From: Henckelia pumila
Taxonomy: Eukaryota > Streptophyta > Magnoliopsida > Lamiales > Gesneriaceae
Reading direction: 5' to 3'
Assembly: GCF_033568475.1 (NCBI RefSeq)
Contig: NW_027331831.1
Location: 14,818,001-14,882,000, forward strand
DNA length: 64,000 bases
How positions within the stretch are numbered: position 1 is the stretch's first letter; each line of letters opens with the position of its first letter. Both the position numbers and the translations under genes were made by a program. Positions 20,501 through 32,640 of this stretch are shown here, piece after piece. The notes beneath the pieces are model-generated. The model made no database searches, was not told the DNA's origin, and saw only the letters and a list, made by a program, of their open reading frames with translations.

Positions 20501-22588
20501 TGTTAGAGTAGATGTACGTGGAGCCAAGTGTTGGCCGATGGTCCTTAAGAGAACTCTTGTATGACAATCTTTATTTTAATAATATTTGACATTATTTAAT
20601 TTGGCACACCTTTATCTGTATACTCAGCTAGTTGTATAGATAAAGCCCTTGAATATAAAAATAGTAGAAAGAATATGAGATGGTCATGTGATGACTGTCA
20701 TGAAACTCATATTTGGAATACTGTATATTCTAAAATGTTCCTAGTCGATTAAACCACCACAAAGAAGGATAAAGGTCGCTCGAGGTTGAGGCTTTTATTT
20801 GCGATGTGAGTACCATGTTTCATTGGTAGGGGACATAGTGATGTCCAAGCATGCAAATAGGTTCTCCTTGTAAAAAGCACTGAACAACCCCTCCCTAAAG
20901 GACTTTCCAAGTGGTTCTCACTTATCAAGTGGAAATGTTCTAGTTTATGGTTGTACACCATTAGTCCTTATGACCCAGGACAACATGGAGACTCTATATG
21001 CTAGCGCTTTGCTTTGAATTGTTTACCGACTCAACTGGGGTCATTAGGTGGCAAGGTTGGGTGTTGTGTCGAAACATATAGAAGTCGATGCATTGTAGTC
21101 GGGTATTAAATGCTTACCTTCGGATATGGATATCCTATGTGATCTCATGCATATGTAGCTTGAAATCTCTGATCAGAGTAGGTGGTAATTAAGAAAGGGG
21201 TTTTTTGAATTACATCTTCAATGCAGCTACGGCATGACACATAGTTATCGATTCAATGACAACTCTCGATAAACCAATGGTTGTCGAATCGGTCAGGATA
21301 TATGAGTTGAAGGGACTGTACTGTACGCTAACCATAATTGATTGGTTCTTGCAGGCACTATCATTTGATACCTAGAGAGTCATGTAAGCGATGCTGCTAG
21401 ACGTTTAACATGACTGGTTGGGTACTATCAGACTTGAGTTTTCTGACGTTCTTATTATCAATGAGTTGATAAATAAGAATGGAGCTATTGGGGTTCATAT
21501 AAGGGACTTGTTGATCCCGAATCATATGGAGATGTAAACTCACTGCTTGTTGTACCATTGAACCATTGAGGGTCACACAAGTACTAGCTTTCTAGATCCC
21601 GTTGAGAATAAAATTAGTTCAATGTATTGAACGCCTTATAAAGGAGTTTATAAGTGAGATAAATTAGAAGTATGACTTCTAAAGAAGAATAAATGGGAAA
21701 GTAACTTTTAATTTGTTAATGTTTTTAAAGATTAAAAGTTTACTTGAATAAATAATTAAATTTTGTAAATGTGATTTACAAAATTATTATTATGAATTTA
21801 ATTAAATTAATTCAAGTGTTGAATTAATTAAATACTAGTTGGCCTGGTAGAGTCCAAATAATTAAATTAATTCAAGTGTTGGATTAATTAAACACTATTG
21901 GGTCTTGTAGAGCTCAAATAGAAATAGTGTTGAATAATTATTCTACTAGTGGGATTGAATGAGTTCAAGTTGGATCTAATTAATTGATTAAACTTAAATG
22001 GGTTTGAGTTTGATAATTAATTAAATATTAAGTTCATGGGTCATGTATGTATATGTTTGACATATAAATACATAAAATATATGAGAGAGAGTGAATATGA
22101 AGGGTTAAAAGACAAGGTGCACACTTTTTTATGTCTACTTTAACCTTTTTCATGCATGCTTTGTCTTTTGTCATAACAAACTTTTTAAGTACCAATACAA
22201 GCAATATTCCCTTCTCTCCAACTCATGGTGGCGGAACACTTCCTCATATTTTCTCTCAATTTTTGTCTTTCAACTTGGGGGAAAAGACAAAGAAATTCTC
22301 AATGAAAAATGCTTTAAATATTCTAGTGCATATTTAGAGTGGATCTAGTTTGAATAGTCGTGAACCTAATTTGAAGAAAAGAGTTCATTTTCAAGCAAGG
22401 TGTTCTCTTGGAAGCTTGTTCCATTTTCGAGCAAAGTTTGCTCTTGGAATCTTATAGATAGTGTCCACCTTTTCAAGAGCTAAGTTGTTCACAACTTAGT
22501 TGGAGCCATAAATCAATATTTTGAGATTGATATGTAAAAATTTCTTAAACACCCTATGGATGTTTAATGTTTTTGAATTCTACACATG
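20501..22588 (+). repeat. 3' LTR of element 2, truncated at its end
   Basis: Begins TGTTAGAGTAGATG directly after the polypurine tract. It shares the start with the LTR ending at 58365 and several internal blocks with all copia LTRs here (for example GGGTCACACAAGTACTAG near 21575). A TATA-like TATAAATACA lies at about 22063. It fades near 22588, where sequence of another LTR type starts, so its CA terminus is missing. Confidence 0.75.
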
Positions 22589-22800
22589 TAGTGATCCACT
22601 GGAACCCCGAAGCGCCTGGCCAACCTCCAGACCAAGCCTAGGAAGTCTGGAAACCACCTAGAAAACCCTAAAACCGAGAGAGAAAGATGCAAAAGGTGAG
22701 AAATGAGGCCCTCTGATGGCCTATTTATAGGCGGAGAGGTGCCCAAGTTCTGGGGCAGTCTTCATCAGCGGGCTGACGACAGACGCATGTATAGATCTGA
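22589..22800 (-). repeat. LTR-like promoter fragment
   Basis: On the minus strand this ~210 bp holds GCCTATAAATAGGCC (about 22722-22735), a good TATA box, followed downstream by a transcribed-leader-like GGTTTTAGGGTTTTCTAGG. The pattern is that of an LTR U3/R border. No coding sequence adjoins it and the family is not identified. Confidence 0.45.
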
Positions 22801-22971
22801 CTCCTTATAGTAAATAGGGAGTATGCTATAGCATAGTTAAGGCTTTTAGAATAAGATTATAATGCATGAGTACTTTGCATTGTAGAGCGCACTGTAGGCT
22901 TGGACATAGTGCTGGTCTAGCTTGCCTAGTGTATGAGGTACGGTGGTATTATTCGATATATCCATATTGAG

Positions 22972-24299
22972 TATGCATGTATTATGTGTTTGCATGGATT
23001 ATATTGCATGTTTTATATGCCTTTATATATACAGCATGTCACGACTATATGTTGCATACATGAGCATATTGAGCCTTTACCTTAGAGGTATCCTGTAGTA
23101 GGGCGCTCACCCTACGAGTTGTGGATGGTTGGATACATAAGTCTTATGTCAAGTCACCGTGATGTTTGGACATATGTACTAGTATCAGGTCGCCATTAAC
23201 CACTGGGTATATGAGTCACCTCCTGAGGCGACGGCGCAGCGTGATATATACCCTGGGCCCGGTCTATGAGCTTGTTTCTTGACCTGAGAGTCTTGGTACC
23301 CAGTTTACTTGCATATATGCACACATAACACCGTATACTCATAATCTCGTACTGAGCTTATCATACTCACGTCCCGTACTTTGTTGTATCTGGGCACCCT
23401 ATTCCATGGGGCAGGTCTGCGGCTGGATGATACGGGTGGTTCCTGGAGGGCTTAGGCATTGGATGACCAGCAAGGCTTTGTCTAGGATTTTGTTTCTGTT
23501 GTATTTGGGTTAATACACTGGATTTTATTCAATATGGTTGTAATCAATATTTCATTGTTGTTTAAGTTTTCCGCTGTTTAATTTTTGATTTATTTATTTA
23601 AGTTAAATGCATGCTTAAGCTTCTGATTAGTAGGTAATCACGGTGCGGGTCACTACATTTGCATGTATTATGTGTTTGCATGGATTATGTGATTGCATGT
23701 TTTTATATGCCTTTATATACAACATGTCATTACTGTATGTTGCATACATGTGCATATTGAGCCTTTACCTTAGAGGTATCCTGTAGTAGTAGGGCACTCA
23801 CCCTACAAGTTTGTGGATGGTTGGATACGATAGTCTTGTGTCAGGTCACCATTATGGTTGGAAACTTGTACTAGTATCAGGTCATCATTATCCAGTGGGT
23901 ATATGAGCCACCTTCTGATGCGACGGCGCAGCGTGCTATATACCCTGGGCCCGGTCTATGAGCTTGTTTCTTGACATGAGTGTCTTGGTACCCAGTTCAT
24001 TTGCATTCATGCGCATATAATAGTGTTTACTCATACTCTCATACTGAGCATGTTAGGCTCACTTCCGGTTGTTTTCTATTGGTTGGATGCCCTATTCCAT
24101 GGTTCAGTTGCAGGTAGTTCTCCCGGGGACAGGGAGGTTAGGTGGTGACCAAGGCTGGATAGCAGGGTTGATCACTAGGTTTTGCTTACCTGGTATTTAA
24201 CTTACTTTAATTCTGCAGTTACTCTGATTAGGATTATTTTATTGATTAATTGCATGCTTAAGTTATGATTAGTAGGTGATCACGGCGCGGGCCACTACA
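22972..24299 (+). repeat. Diverged tandem repeat, unit about 690 bp
   Basis: 22972-23657 and 23660-24299 are two direct copies, alignable through GCATGTATTATGTGTTTGCA, CCTTTACCTTAGAGGTATCC, GACGGCGCAGCGTG and GGGCCCGGTCTATGAGC. Both end in near-identical AATCACGGTGCGGGTCACTACA / GATCACGGCGCGGGCCACTACA. Similarity looks near 80 percent by eye. No coding sequence was seen. They may be two truncated LTRs of one gypsy family. Confidence 0.8.
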
Positions 24300-24388
24300 A
24301 TACATGCGCTCTGTTTTTCTTTAAAATTTTAAACTTCTGCTATGTTTTCGGGCACAAGAGAACCAATCCAACATCCCATAAGTATAAC

Positions 24389-25237
24389 TTACCAAATATA
24401 GTGTTCTTGTGGTGTAGAGAAGGCTATGAATTTTTTACTGCTTTCTTCCATTCGGATTTGATAAAATCCATACTTACAATCAAAATTTGAGAACACTTTA
24501 GCATTGCACAAATAGCTAATATGATGCTCTCTACTGGGTATGAAATACCCATCAAATTCCAAGATTTTATTAATACCTTGGTAGTTAATAACTAACCTGG
24601 GTTTTTCTCGTTTTATTTCATCATGATTTCTAACTAGGAAACTTGGGATACTGTATGGTGAAACTTCTGCTTTTATTAAACCAAGGTCTAAGTGTTCCTT
24701 AATAATCATTCCCATATCATTCTGATCTGTTATATTCATTGGGATAGGCTTGTATCTGACGAATTCATACTCTTTGTCTTCCTTTAATATAAGGCTGGCT
24801 CTAAGTTGATTTTTATCCTACCATGTCGAAGGATGCTCATTATAACTTTATTTGAGCTTCTTTTTGACATGGAAACCTTGTTTTTTCCCAATCTATATCT
24901 TTGTGATGTAAAGTTATCTTGAGTAATTTAATATCCTCTATTTGAAGTTCTTGTTCTGTTGTTATTTTTAACATAGTTCTCCAAACCTTCTGGAATCTTT
25001 CATTTTTTAGTGAAAAAGTTGTCCTTTATCACCACATTGGCTGCGAAATGTTATCGGCAATTGTCGATAAAAGGCAGCCTTGAGTCTCTGAACGATTATT
25101 TTATGGTCACAACTTGTAGTGAACATAAGTTGTCTTGACTCATTATCTTGTGTATACTTATTATACACTTGTAATAAGTTATTTTCTAGCAGGATATCAG
25201 CTCCTGTATCATGGAAATATATTGATGGTGTTTTCAC
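24389..25237 (-). pseudogene. Endogenous caulimovirid-like protease/RT relic
   Basis: On the minus strand 25237-25007 has a possible retropepsin motif (HDTGAD), and 24739-24389 has the first part of a pararetrovirus-type RT, including IKEHLDLGLIKAEVSPYSIP, RLVINYQGINK and the motif A region FDCKYGFYQIRM. Between them the frame is broken. RT stops before any YxDD box and no RNase H, coat protein or movement protein is recognisable. The GLIK...SPHSSP-type spacing and the FDC-K-G pattern resemble Caulimoviridae more than copia or gypsy RT. This is an old, incomplete genomic copy. Its upstream edge abuts the sugar-transporter exon at about 25240-25256. Confidence 0.65.
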
Positions 25238-25256
25238 CTTGTACCAAGGTGTTTAG

Positions 25257-25913
25257 CATGCTCCTCCAATGATGATAAGGATAATGGTAACGAACACACT
25301 AGCAGTATGGGAATTGGTGGGGTTTGGCAGCTATCTTACAGAAAAGATGAGAAAGGTGCTGGAGGTTTTAAGCGGATTTACTTGCACCAGGAGGGCGGCC
25401 CTGGATCAAGACATGGTTCTGTACTTCCACTCTCTGGAGGAGTTATTACTTATCAAGGCGAGTTCATCCATGCCGCTCTTTTGGTTAGCCAGTCTGTTCT
25501 TCATCTAGACAACATCAGTAGTCAACGTCAGATAGGCAAAGCAATGGACAAACAAATTGAATCTGCAGCCAAAGGTTCAAGCTTGAGGGAACTTTTCGAA
25601 CAAGGGGTTAAACATGAACTATTTGTAGGCATTGGAATTCAAATTCTTCAACAGGTAAATCTTTAGTTGCGGAAATAATATAAAGACTAGAGTAAATTAT
25701 CATGATGTTGAATGTGTTGATGTAGTTTCCAGGTATCAACGGAGTTTTGTACTACACTCCTCAGATTCTGGAACAAGCTGGTGTGGGAGTTCTTCTTTCA
25801 AACTTGTGGATCGGTTCGGATTCTGCTTCCCATCTTATAAGTACTCTGACAACATTGTTGATGCTTCCAAGCATTTTTGTTGCAATGAGACTCGTGGACA
25901 TTGCTGGAAGAAG
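25257..25913 (+). pseudogene. Tonoplast sugar transporter (TST/TMT) gene fragment, two exons
   Basis: Exon 25257-25654 and exon 25726-25913 are separated by a 71 bp GT-AG intron (GTAAAT...TGTAG). The first encodes the long acidic cytosolic loop typical of plant TST/TMT carriers, with SSMGIGGVWQL, FKRIYLHQEGGPGSRHGS and GVKHELFVGIGIQILQQ. The second encodes a transmembrane part with GINGVLYYTPQILEQAG and ends VAMRLVDIAGRR at a GTAATA donor. These carriers move sugars into the vacuole. Both exons are free of stops, but the 5' exons (replaced by the pararetrovirus relic) and the 3' exons (not seen downstream) are missing. The fragment is therefore a truncated copy or a gene with the rest far away. 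Confidence 0.85.
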
Positions 25914-25995
25914 GTAATAATCCCCTCGGTTAAGTTACATACGATGCCTCTTGACATTATATTAATCTTACGACGACACCCTTTCCCACCGTTAG

Positions 25996-28410
25996 TGTTG
26001 GGAATTCATCAACCGATCCATCGCCGTTTCTTCAACCTTCGTTGTTCCTACGCTGCACAAAAACAAGAAACAGGGGAAACAAACAAAGAGGCAGTAATAC
26101 GTGAGCAAACAAAAGGGATTCCGGGGCTCAGACGCTACGACTCTCCAATCCACCGGCAATCCACGGCGAAGACCACAAAGGCTCTTTCAACCCAAACTCA
26201 AGCCCACTGCCTTCAACCCCACTACACGCCTACTGTCACGCTGTCTCTCTCTCTGGCCTCTCCTTTGGCTCCTCAACACACAGCAAGGAATGACTCACAC
26301 AGAACCACGGGCAAGATAGGGCAACAACACTAAGCCGTCCGCCTCACTCTCTCGCCCCTTCAATCTTCGGTCTCACCTCTGCCTCTTCATCTCTCGCTCA
26401 CACTCGGCCTCGCTCTTCTCTCCTTCGGCTGCCTCTTGGCCGACCTCAATAGATGAGGAGCACATATCCCTCAATACCTCGGCCTCGTGGTTATCTCAAT
26501 CTCACACAGAGAATGGAACGCACTACAGCAGAGAGAAGGAGGCGTACTCGGAAGCAGAAAGGGGACACATGCATAAAAGGGGGGAGGCGCATGAAAATGG
26601 GGAAAAGTAAGGGGACAAAGTGGGGAGGCATAATATGGGTTAGTGGGTTGGGTAATATAATATTGGTAGTGGGCTTGGGAATATTAAAATATTAGTTTTT
26701 GGGTCAAATTCCAACAATCTCCACCTTTTGGCCCAACACCGGTTCACTAGTTACGAGAGTCACCTATAGCTATCATCATCGCCCCACAACAAAACACAAA
26801 GTTAGTACAAAAACAAATATGCAGCAAACACAAAGTAAGCTACAACACTACAACGAAAAACAGAACAAATCTGTCAAAAATCAAAGTTTAAAATTTTTCA
26901 AAAAAAATTAAACTTTTCAACATTTTCAAAACAAGACTCGAACCAAGTAAATGCTCCACCTCGCTTGGAGCCCAGTCAAGTTTTGAAAAATATCACTCAT
27001 AACTATTTTCACACAGAAAAATAGAAAAAAACATGCTAGCAAATTTCACACAGAAAAATGCAGATAGTCACAAAGACACGGGTGAATCACAAAGAAACAC
27101 AGCATACAACAGGGGATGGAAACACGAAAGTAACCAACCATGCATAGCCTAGAAGGAGACACAATAGTAACCAACAGGCAACAAATAACAGATATGGAAA
27201 CACGACAATAACCAAACATGGAAACACAACAGTATCCAATAAACACATGCGAGATGGAAACACAACAGTAACCAATCACACAAAAATCCTAGGATTCTAC
27301 CAGCAACATATGCACACAAAACCTAGACTTCTACCAATAACAAATGCAACAAATGCACATAAATCTTAGGCTTCTACCAGCAACACATGCACAGATCCTA
27401 GGCTCTATCAGCAACAAATACAATACAACGTCCGCACCAAGCAGTTACGCTACAAAAGCAGTAAAAAGAGGTCCAGCCAAAATATACCAGAGCGAAACCC
27501 TAAGTAAGAGTTTCAATTGCCGGCTAACCGAAGGCGACTGCAACAGACAACAAATGTCACGGCACACGGGCAGCCCAACGTCCAGTAGGTCGGCGGCACT
27601 TGGTAGAAGCGGTGGCGGAACTCGGCGGTAGCGATAGCATCTCCGGCGGCAGCTCCGGTGAACAGGCGACGGTGGCGTATCCATCTCTGATACCACTGTT
27701 GGGAATTTATCAACCGATTCATCGTCGTTTCTTCAACCTTCATTGTTCCTACGCTGCACAAAAACAAGAAACAAGGGAAACAAACAAAGAGGCAGTAATA
27801 CATGAGCAAGCAAAAGGGATTCCGGGGATCAGACGCTACGACTCTCCAATCCACCGGCAATCCATGGCGAAGACCACAAAGGATTTTTCAACCCAAACTC
27901 AAGCCCACTGCCTTCAACCCCACTATACGCCTACTGCCCCGCTCTCTCTCTGGCCTCTTCTTCGGCTCCTCAACACACAACAAGGAATGACTCACACAGA
28001 ACCACGGGCGAGAGAGGGCAGCAACACTAAGCCTGCCGCCTCACTCTCTCGCCCCTTCAATCTTCGGTCTCACCTCTGCCTCTTCATCTCTCGCTTACAT
28101 TCGGCCTTGCTCTTCTCTCCTTTGGCTGCCTCTTGGCCGGCTGCAATAGATGAGGCGCACACAGCCCTCAATACCTCGGCCTCATGGTTCTCTCAATCTC
28201 ACACAGAGAATGGAACGTACTAAAACAGAGAGAAGGAGGCGTACTCGGAAGCAGAAAGGGGACACATGCATAAAAGGGGGGAGGCGCATGAAAACGGGGA
28301 AAAGTAAGGGGACAAAGTGGGGAGGCATAATATGGGTTAGTGGGTTGGGTAATATAATATTGGTAGTGGGCTTGGAATATTAAAATATTAGTGGGGGCCA
28401 AATTCCAACA
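25996..28410 (-). mobile_element. Complete non-autonomous LTR retrotransposon
   Basis: LTRs 25996-26716 (721 bp) and 27697-28410 (714 bp) are direct repeats with TGTTGGGAATT...AATTCCAACA ends. On the minus strand TGGTATCAGAGATGG, the initiator-Met primer-binding site, adjoins the 5' LTR at 27696. A purine tract CCAAAAGGTGGAGAT adjoins the 3' LTR at 26717. Both outer flanks read GTTAG (25991-25995 and 28411-28415), a perfect 5 bp target duplication. The 980 bp interior has no gag or pol and carries two minisatellites. It sits in what was the intron after the sugar-transporter exon, in antisense orientation. Confidence 0.92.
27113..27421. repeat. Two minisatellites inside the non-autonomous element
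   Basis: 27113-27278 holds five degenerate units like ATGGAAACACAACAGTAACC, spaced 27-40 bp. 27287-27421 holds four units like CCTAGGATTCTACCAGCAAC with CATATGCACA linkers. They occupy the place where gag-pol would be. Open frames across them are repeat artefacts. Confidence 0.75.
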
Positions 28411-28415
28411 GTTAG

Positions 28416-28904
28416 CAACAAAAGGGTGCACTAAAAAGGACAATCACTCTTCCTCTTGATTCTTATATGTGCTAATGTAAACATATAGTTGTATAAAATC
28501 TGACCCGTATGATCAAGGTTTACCAAATATACATCCAACAAGTTGTAGTTATGAGTTCCTTGTCTAAAAGTGATTGTATTTGAACTTGTGAAGTGGTAAA
28601 TTTTACACTTACTTTAGTAAATCATTTTGAGTAGAACATAATACTGATGATTTTTCATTATCCCATTTGTCAACCATATCACAAACATCTCATGTATAAT
28701 CAGTTCAATATACAAAATATACAATTTATTATGTACTAACGTTTATATGGATGTGGCCAGAGCAACTAACATGAGACTTTCTAGAAAAAATAAAACAATG
28801 TCGTCTATTGCACATTAATTACAAATGGGATTTTATTGCATTCTAAATGTAATTAGAATTATCTTTTGCCATAGTTTGGATCATTCCCCGTTCCGGTTTC
28901 TGCA
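28416..28904. other. AT-rich stretch, no gene seen
   Basis: Continuation of the sequence that was split by the LTR element insertion (intron or 3' flank of the sugar-transporter fragment). None of the later transporter exons could be found here. Confidence 0.5.
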
Positions 28905-29219
28905 TCATTCATCTTCTGGCCATCTAACTTTCTGCACCTGCTTCCATATCTTCCAAATCTCAAATGATGCTGGATGAAACAAGAAAGCTCCCTTCTTCTC
29001 ATGTTCGATTCTCTGAGTTATCCTTTCCAACAACATGCTTGAACTCATTGTCGTGAGATAGATTCCGTGGCGAGACAACATCCGGAGACAAGTGATCTGA
29101 ACATCCAAAATCTTCATACCGTTGCATATGTTGATTATAACTACTGTGCACTTTTGAGATGGGAAGTGCAGAATTGGCGGCATCATACTCGATTTTGATG
29201 GGGCATGTTGGAGTATCAT
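28905..29219 (-). CDS. Hypothetical 104-residue frame, possible exon
   Basis: A stop-free minus-strand frame with protein-like composition (MMPPILHFPSQKCTVVIINI, then MKILDVQITCLRMLSRHGIY and a Glu/Lys-rich tail ending VRWPEDE). No family is recognised. No clear partner exon, signal peptide or domain was found. It may be a remnant exon of an unknown gene. Confidence 0.3.
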   Translation of the reverse strand: MILQHAPSKSSMMPPILHFPSQKCTVVIINICNGMKILDVQITCLRMLSRHGIYLTTMSSSMLLERITQRIEHEKKGAFLFHPASFEIWKIWKQVQKVRWPEDE

Positions 29220-29836
29220 ATGTCCATTAATGACGCAACCAATTCAATGCATGCCTTTTAAATGTATCTTATAGTTATGTTTTCATCAAGTATTGGGATT
29301 CTATATATCTTTTACATGTGATTAGATATAATATTTGAGTTGAATAGGAATGAGTTTTTTTCAAGCTTGCTGAATTGTAGCTTTGAAGTGATCGAATTTA
29401 TACTCGTCCAAACGTCTTTTCGACAAATTTTATAGATCGATTCATTTAATTTGGAGGAACGAATTTGATTTTAGGAAAAATTCAAGTAATTGCAACAAAC
29501 TCACCTCAAAAAATATATATACACACCAATTTAATTCCTTTTATTTTCCTTTAAAATTAGCATACGTTAGAAGAATTAATATTTTTTACCAAAAATATAA
29601 TACTTTTCATATAAAAAAATAATATTTTTTATGTCAAACTTTCATACGTTAGAAGTAATATTTTTATCATAAAAATAATATTTTATGTTTTTTTCACATA
29701 AAAACGAATATGTTTATCGTAAAGACTAGGTGTTTCACAGTATATGGATAAACACAAAGGAGGACAACTGGAGAGAGTTAATCACAAATGCACATATTAA
29801 CCTCAATCTCTGGTGACCATTGAACGAATAAGAAAT
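29220..29836. other. AT-rich intergenic stretch
   Basis: Contains several AAAATAATATTTTT-like A/T runs at 29570-29700. No gene, repeat boundary or structured element is seen. Confidence 0.5.
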
Positions 29837-30337
29837 TTAACAAAACCTGAAGATTGATACAGCAGATAAAGATAGACAATTAAGCAAGGCCTCTTCTTTA
29901 TAAGATAATTTGCTTGCATGGGTGATGGCAGCTTCTTCAGAATGAGCTTTCTCTTTAGATTGAGAAATCGTCGTCTTGTCTGCACCATGTAACATATTCC
30001 TAAGAATAACAAAACACGCTATGCACTGCAGCTACTCTATTAAACTCGTAAAATCTAATAAGCTCGGAAATTGCACAGAATCAGTGTCCAGATATATAAC
30101 AGTGAAATTGAGAATAACATACCCAATATATCCAAAGAGCTTGAAGCTAAGCCCAGCAATCAAAATTGTCTCCCCCGCAGCGTCACGGTCAAATGACTTC
30201 TGGCGAGTCGGCCGAGCAAGCAACGACGACGTTCTCCTCCCACCTCTCCTCCTCCACTGCTGGTCCGATGAACCACTCGGAAAACTCAAGGCCCTTAACA
30301 TAAACAAATTAGCTAGGCACAAAACCACCAACAACAT
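29837..30337 (-). CDS. Hypothetical two-exon gene, 125 residues
   Basis: Model: exon 1 30337-30123, intron 30122-30000 (GTATGT...TTCTTAG), exon 2 29999-29837. The frame is kept across the splice and totals 126 codons with the TAA. The product starts with a hydrophobic segment (MLLVVLCLANLFMLRAL), then an Arg-rich stretch (RRRGGRRTSSLLARPTRQ), a second hydrophobic patch (TILIAGLSFKLFGYIG) and a polar tail. It could be a small membrane or secreted protein. No family is recognised, and support rests on frame and splice-site agreement only. Confidence 0.33.
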
Positions 30338-30844
30338 ATTCTAATTTAACATCAGGACAAAAAATTCCTGCAAAAACAAATTAGGTAAAACCGAAAATTA
30401 GGACAAATGCAACCTAAACATAAACAAATTAGGCACAAAACCACATATATTCCGAAGATTTTAGCACCTGCAAAGAGTTTAGCCAAGAGAGGAGACCAGA
30501 GTTAGAGTAATGGTCACAAGATATCATATTGATCGAACCATGCTTTCGAAATAAGTGATCTCCTTAACTTAGTCACTATCTACTCTCGTGGACTAACAAG
30601 AGTGGCAGAAAATGCATCACATCTAGCATTACACCATGTAATATGTGCATTTTATGACGTACATACGAAACAAAATAGCATTAATGTAATAGTGTTTGTA
30701 GTATATCTTCCCTAAACTGATCCGTCCCCTATTTATGAGGTACATCAAACTTCCTGCAACTCAATTTCATTTTCTGATCAATTTTCGGCTAGAACTTCTG
30801 TGAGAAAGATCACTTGATCGGACTAGAGATGCGGAAGTAATTTC
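30338..30844. other. Non-coding stretch with short local repeat
   Basis: ACATAAACAAATTAG...GCACAAAACCAC occurs at 30299-30327 and again at 30419-30444. Nothing else is recognised. Confidence 0.4.
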
Positions 30845-31080
30845 TCTTCTGATACCATATTCAGATTGAACAATGGAGAAATGAAAATAGAACAATTCAT
30901 TGTATTCAGGAAGAATGATTAGATAGAGATATTATCTGTTCTACATATGTAATGTATATATACAATTAACTACTTAACTAACTCTTAACTATTTTTAACT
31001 AACTCTATAAGTAGTCCTCAATCACTAAGACATAGTTGAGATAACAAATCTTACAAAAACAAAACAGATAAGAAAGTGAT
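30845..31080 (-). repeat. Copia LTR end with primer-binding site, relic
   Basis: Minus-strand TGGTATCAGAAGAG (about 30846-30857), followed by a leader with TTCCGCATC, resembles a decayed initiator-Met primer-binding site. To its right the AT-rich sequence, with CATTGTTCAATCTGAATA next to the site and a long ATATGTAATGTATATATACA stretch, would be LTR. The outer boundary is not visible. Confidence 0.4.
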
Positions 31081-31448
31081 TACTTTAGTAATGCGACAAC
31101 TAATTTTTGCATCTCAGTGGGAATTGTTTCTCAATGGCACATTGATTACCGAGAATGCCATGGAAGTGCTGCTATAGAGACAGAAAACGTGACTCGAAAA
31201 CTCCAATTTTCACCTTATTTCATTAAGTAAATTTCAATTACTTTCTAGTTCAATGAAGAATGTATGCTTTTGTTTGGGTAGAGAACTAAGATCCGTTTAT
31301 TGTAACGGGTCGGCCCGGTTTCACGGATAAAGGTCCGTTATTCTTTATATACATCCTGTAAGAGCAACACTTCTATGTTCTTGAGACAGATCGACCACCG
31401 TTATCAAATTATCCGATAAATTAGCTACTGTAGAATTCGGATCTTAAT

Positions 31449-31709
31449 TTGGCCAAAATCAGTGAAATGCGATTTCACGACCAGGTCACGGGGAGTGCGA
31501 GCCGCAAACTCCCAGTCGTGAACTCACCTTCGCATCGCCATCTCCCGCCGATCTCTCGGTGGTTCGGGTGTTTTGTTGGCCGATGGGAGGTTGTAGGAGA
31601 CCCTAGGACCAATTCGAACCAAGTCCGCAAAACCAGTTGCGATTCCAACTCTCAGAGCTTCTACCGCACGTGCGCCGCTGCTGTTCCTACTAGATTCTGC
31701 TGCAGGTAG
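31449..31709 (+). other. GC-rich stretch, possible first exon
   Basis: A GC-rich 260 bp segment in AT-rich surroundings, open on both strands. The plus frame ends at a good donor (CTGCAGGTAGAA); the minus frame (31853-31524) is also open. Composition suggests an old exon or promoter-proximal region, but neither product is recognised, so it is not called as a gene. Confidence 0.3.
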
Positions 31710-32640
31710 AATTTTTATCTTATATTTTTGAAGTTTCGAGCTCACTTCAGCCTTATTTCGAGCTTTACTATATGGCGATGATTTTCCTTGTGATACAGTG
31801 AGACTCTGATTTGATTGCTCTGCCATTTGTAGAATCCGTTTGGGTTTAAACATTCAATTCCAAGAAAATATTTATTTTCTTGGTGAGTGAAGTAAATTTA
31901 GGAAACCAATTTTCTAGTAAGTTTCAATGTGAAGTATACTTGAGAACATTTGAAAAATCTTAAGATCAATGCATGATCATAGGCGTACTGTCAACCACAC
32001 AATAGGGTTGCTGCTAGAAGAATCCACAATATGGGCTGGGGAGCTGATGATATATTTTGATTTAACTTACCTCATCTACGCATTACAGAGCACATTGTTG
32101 CTCTGATGCATTGAAGGATATGCATGAATAAAATAATGGATGAAAGTAACAGTTTTATACCAAATTTCATCAACCTATGCAACAGACTTCCAGAATAAGT
32201 TCTTTAAAGCTAGTCCAATTAACTGGAAATATTAAAAAGCTTTTTTCCCAAGTAATCCAAGGAAGCTCAGTTCGAGCAACGGTTCGTACACTTGAATCAA
32301 ATATTTAAATAAATGCAGTCATTCTACCACTACACTCAATTATTTATTAGTCTATAATTGGATCAAAATGCCAAAAGGTAACCAGAAAAATAAGAATAGC
32401 TCAATGGAGTTCCAAATGATCAAAGTTTTATACACATTTAGTAAGAAAGATAAAAAAATAAAATGAAACAAGGTTTAATTAATAAAACCACTTCATAGTT
32501 CATAAAACAGTGTAGCAGAACCACCATTTAGAACTGGACTCCCATCTTGCAAAAAAGATGCAAGTTATTAATCTAGATGTATACAATTTTCATTCTCATT
32601 CATAAAAAATATTTAACCAAACGAATATCCAATTAATCCT

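Larger units (their letters stand above)
16690..22588 (+). mobile_element. Ty1/copia retrotransposon, element 2 (truncated, decayed)
   Basis: Plus-strand copia with leader, gag, protease, integrase, RT, RNase H, polypurine tract and 3' LTR. The leader at 16690-16800 matches the leader just before gag of the third element (62310-62400, reverse strand), so the Athila-type LTR abuts or interrupts it there. No 5' LTR is present. Many stop codons, frameshifts and deletions make it older than element 1. Confidence 0.88.

Noticed and set aside
27046..27280. Cys/Val-rich frames that look like secreted peptides
   Set aside because: They are translations of a minisatellite inside a non-autonomous LTR element.
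31449..31853. A GC-rich possible gene start
   Set aside because: Both strands are open and neither product is recognisable; kept only as a composition note.
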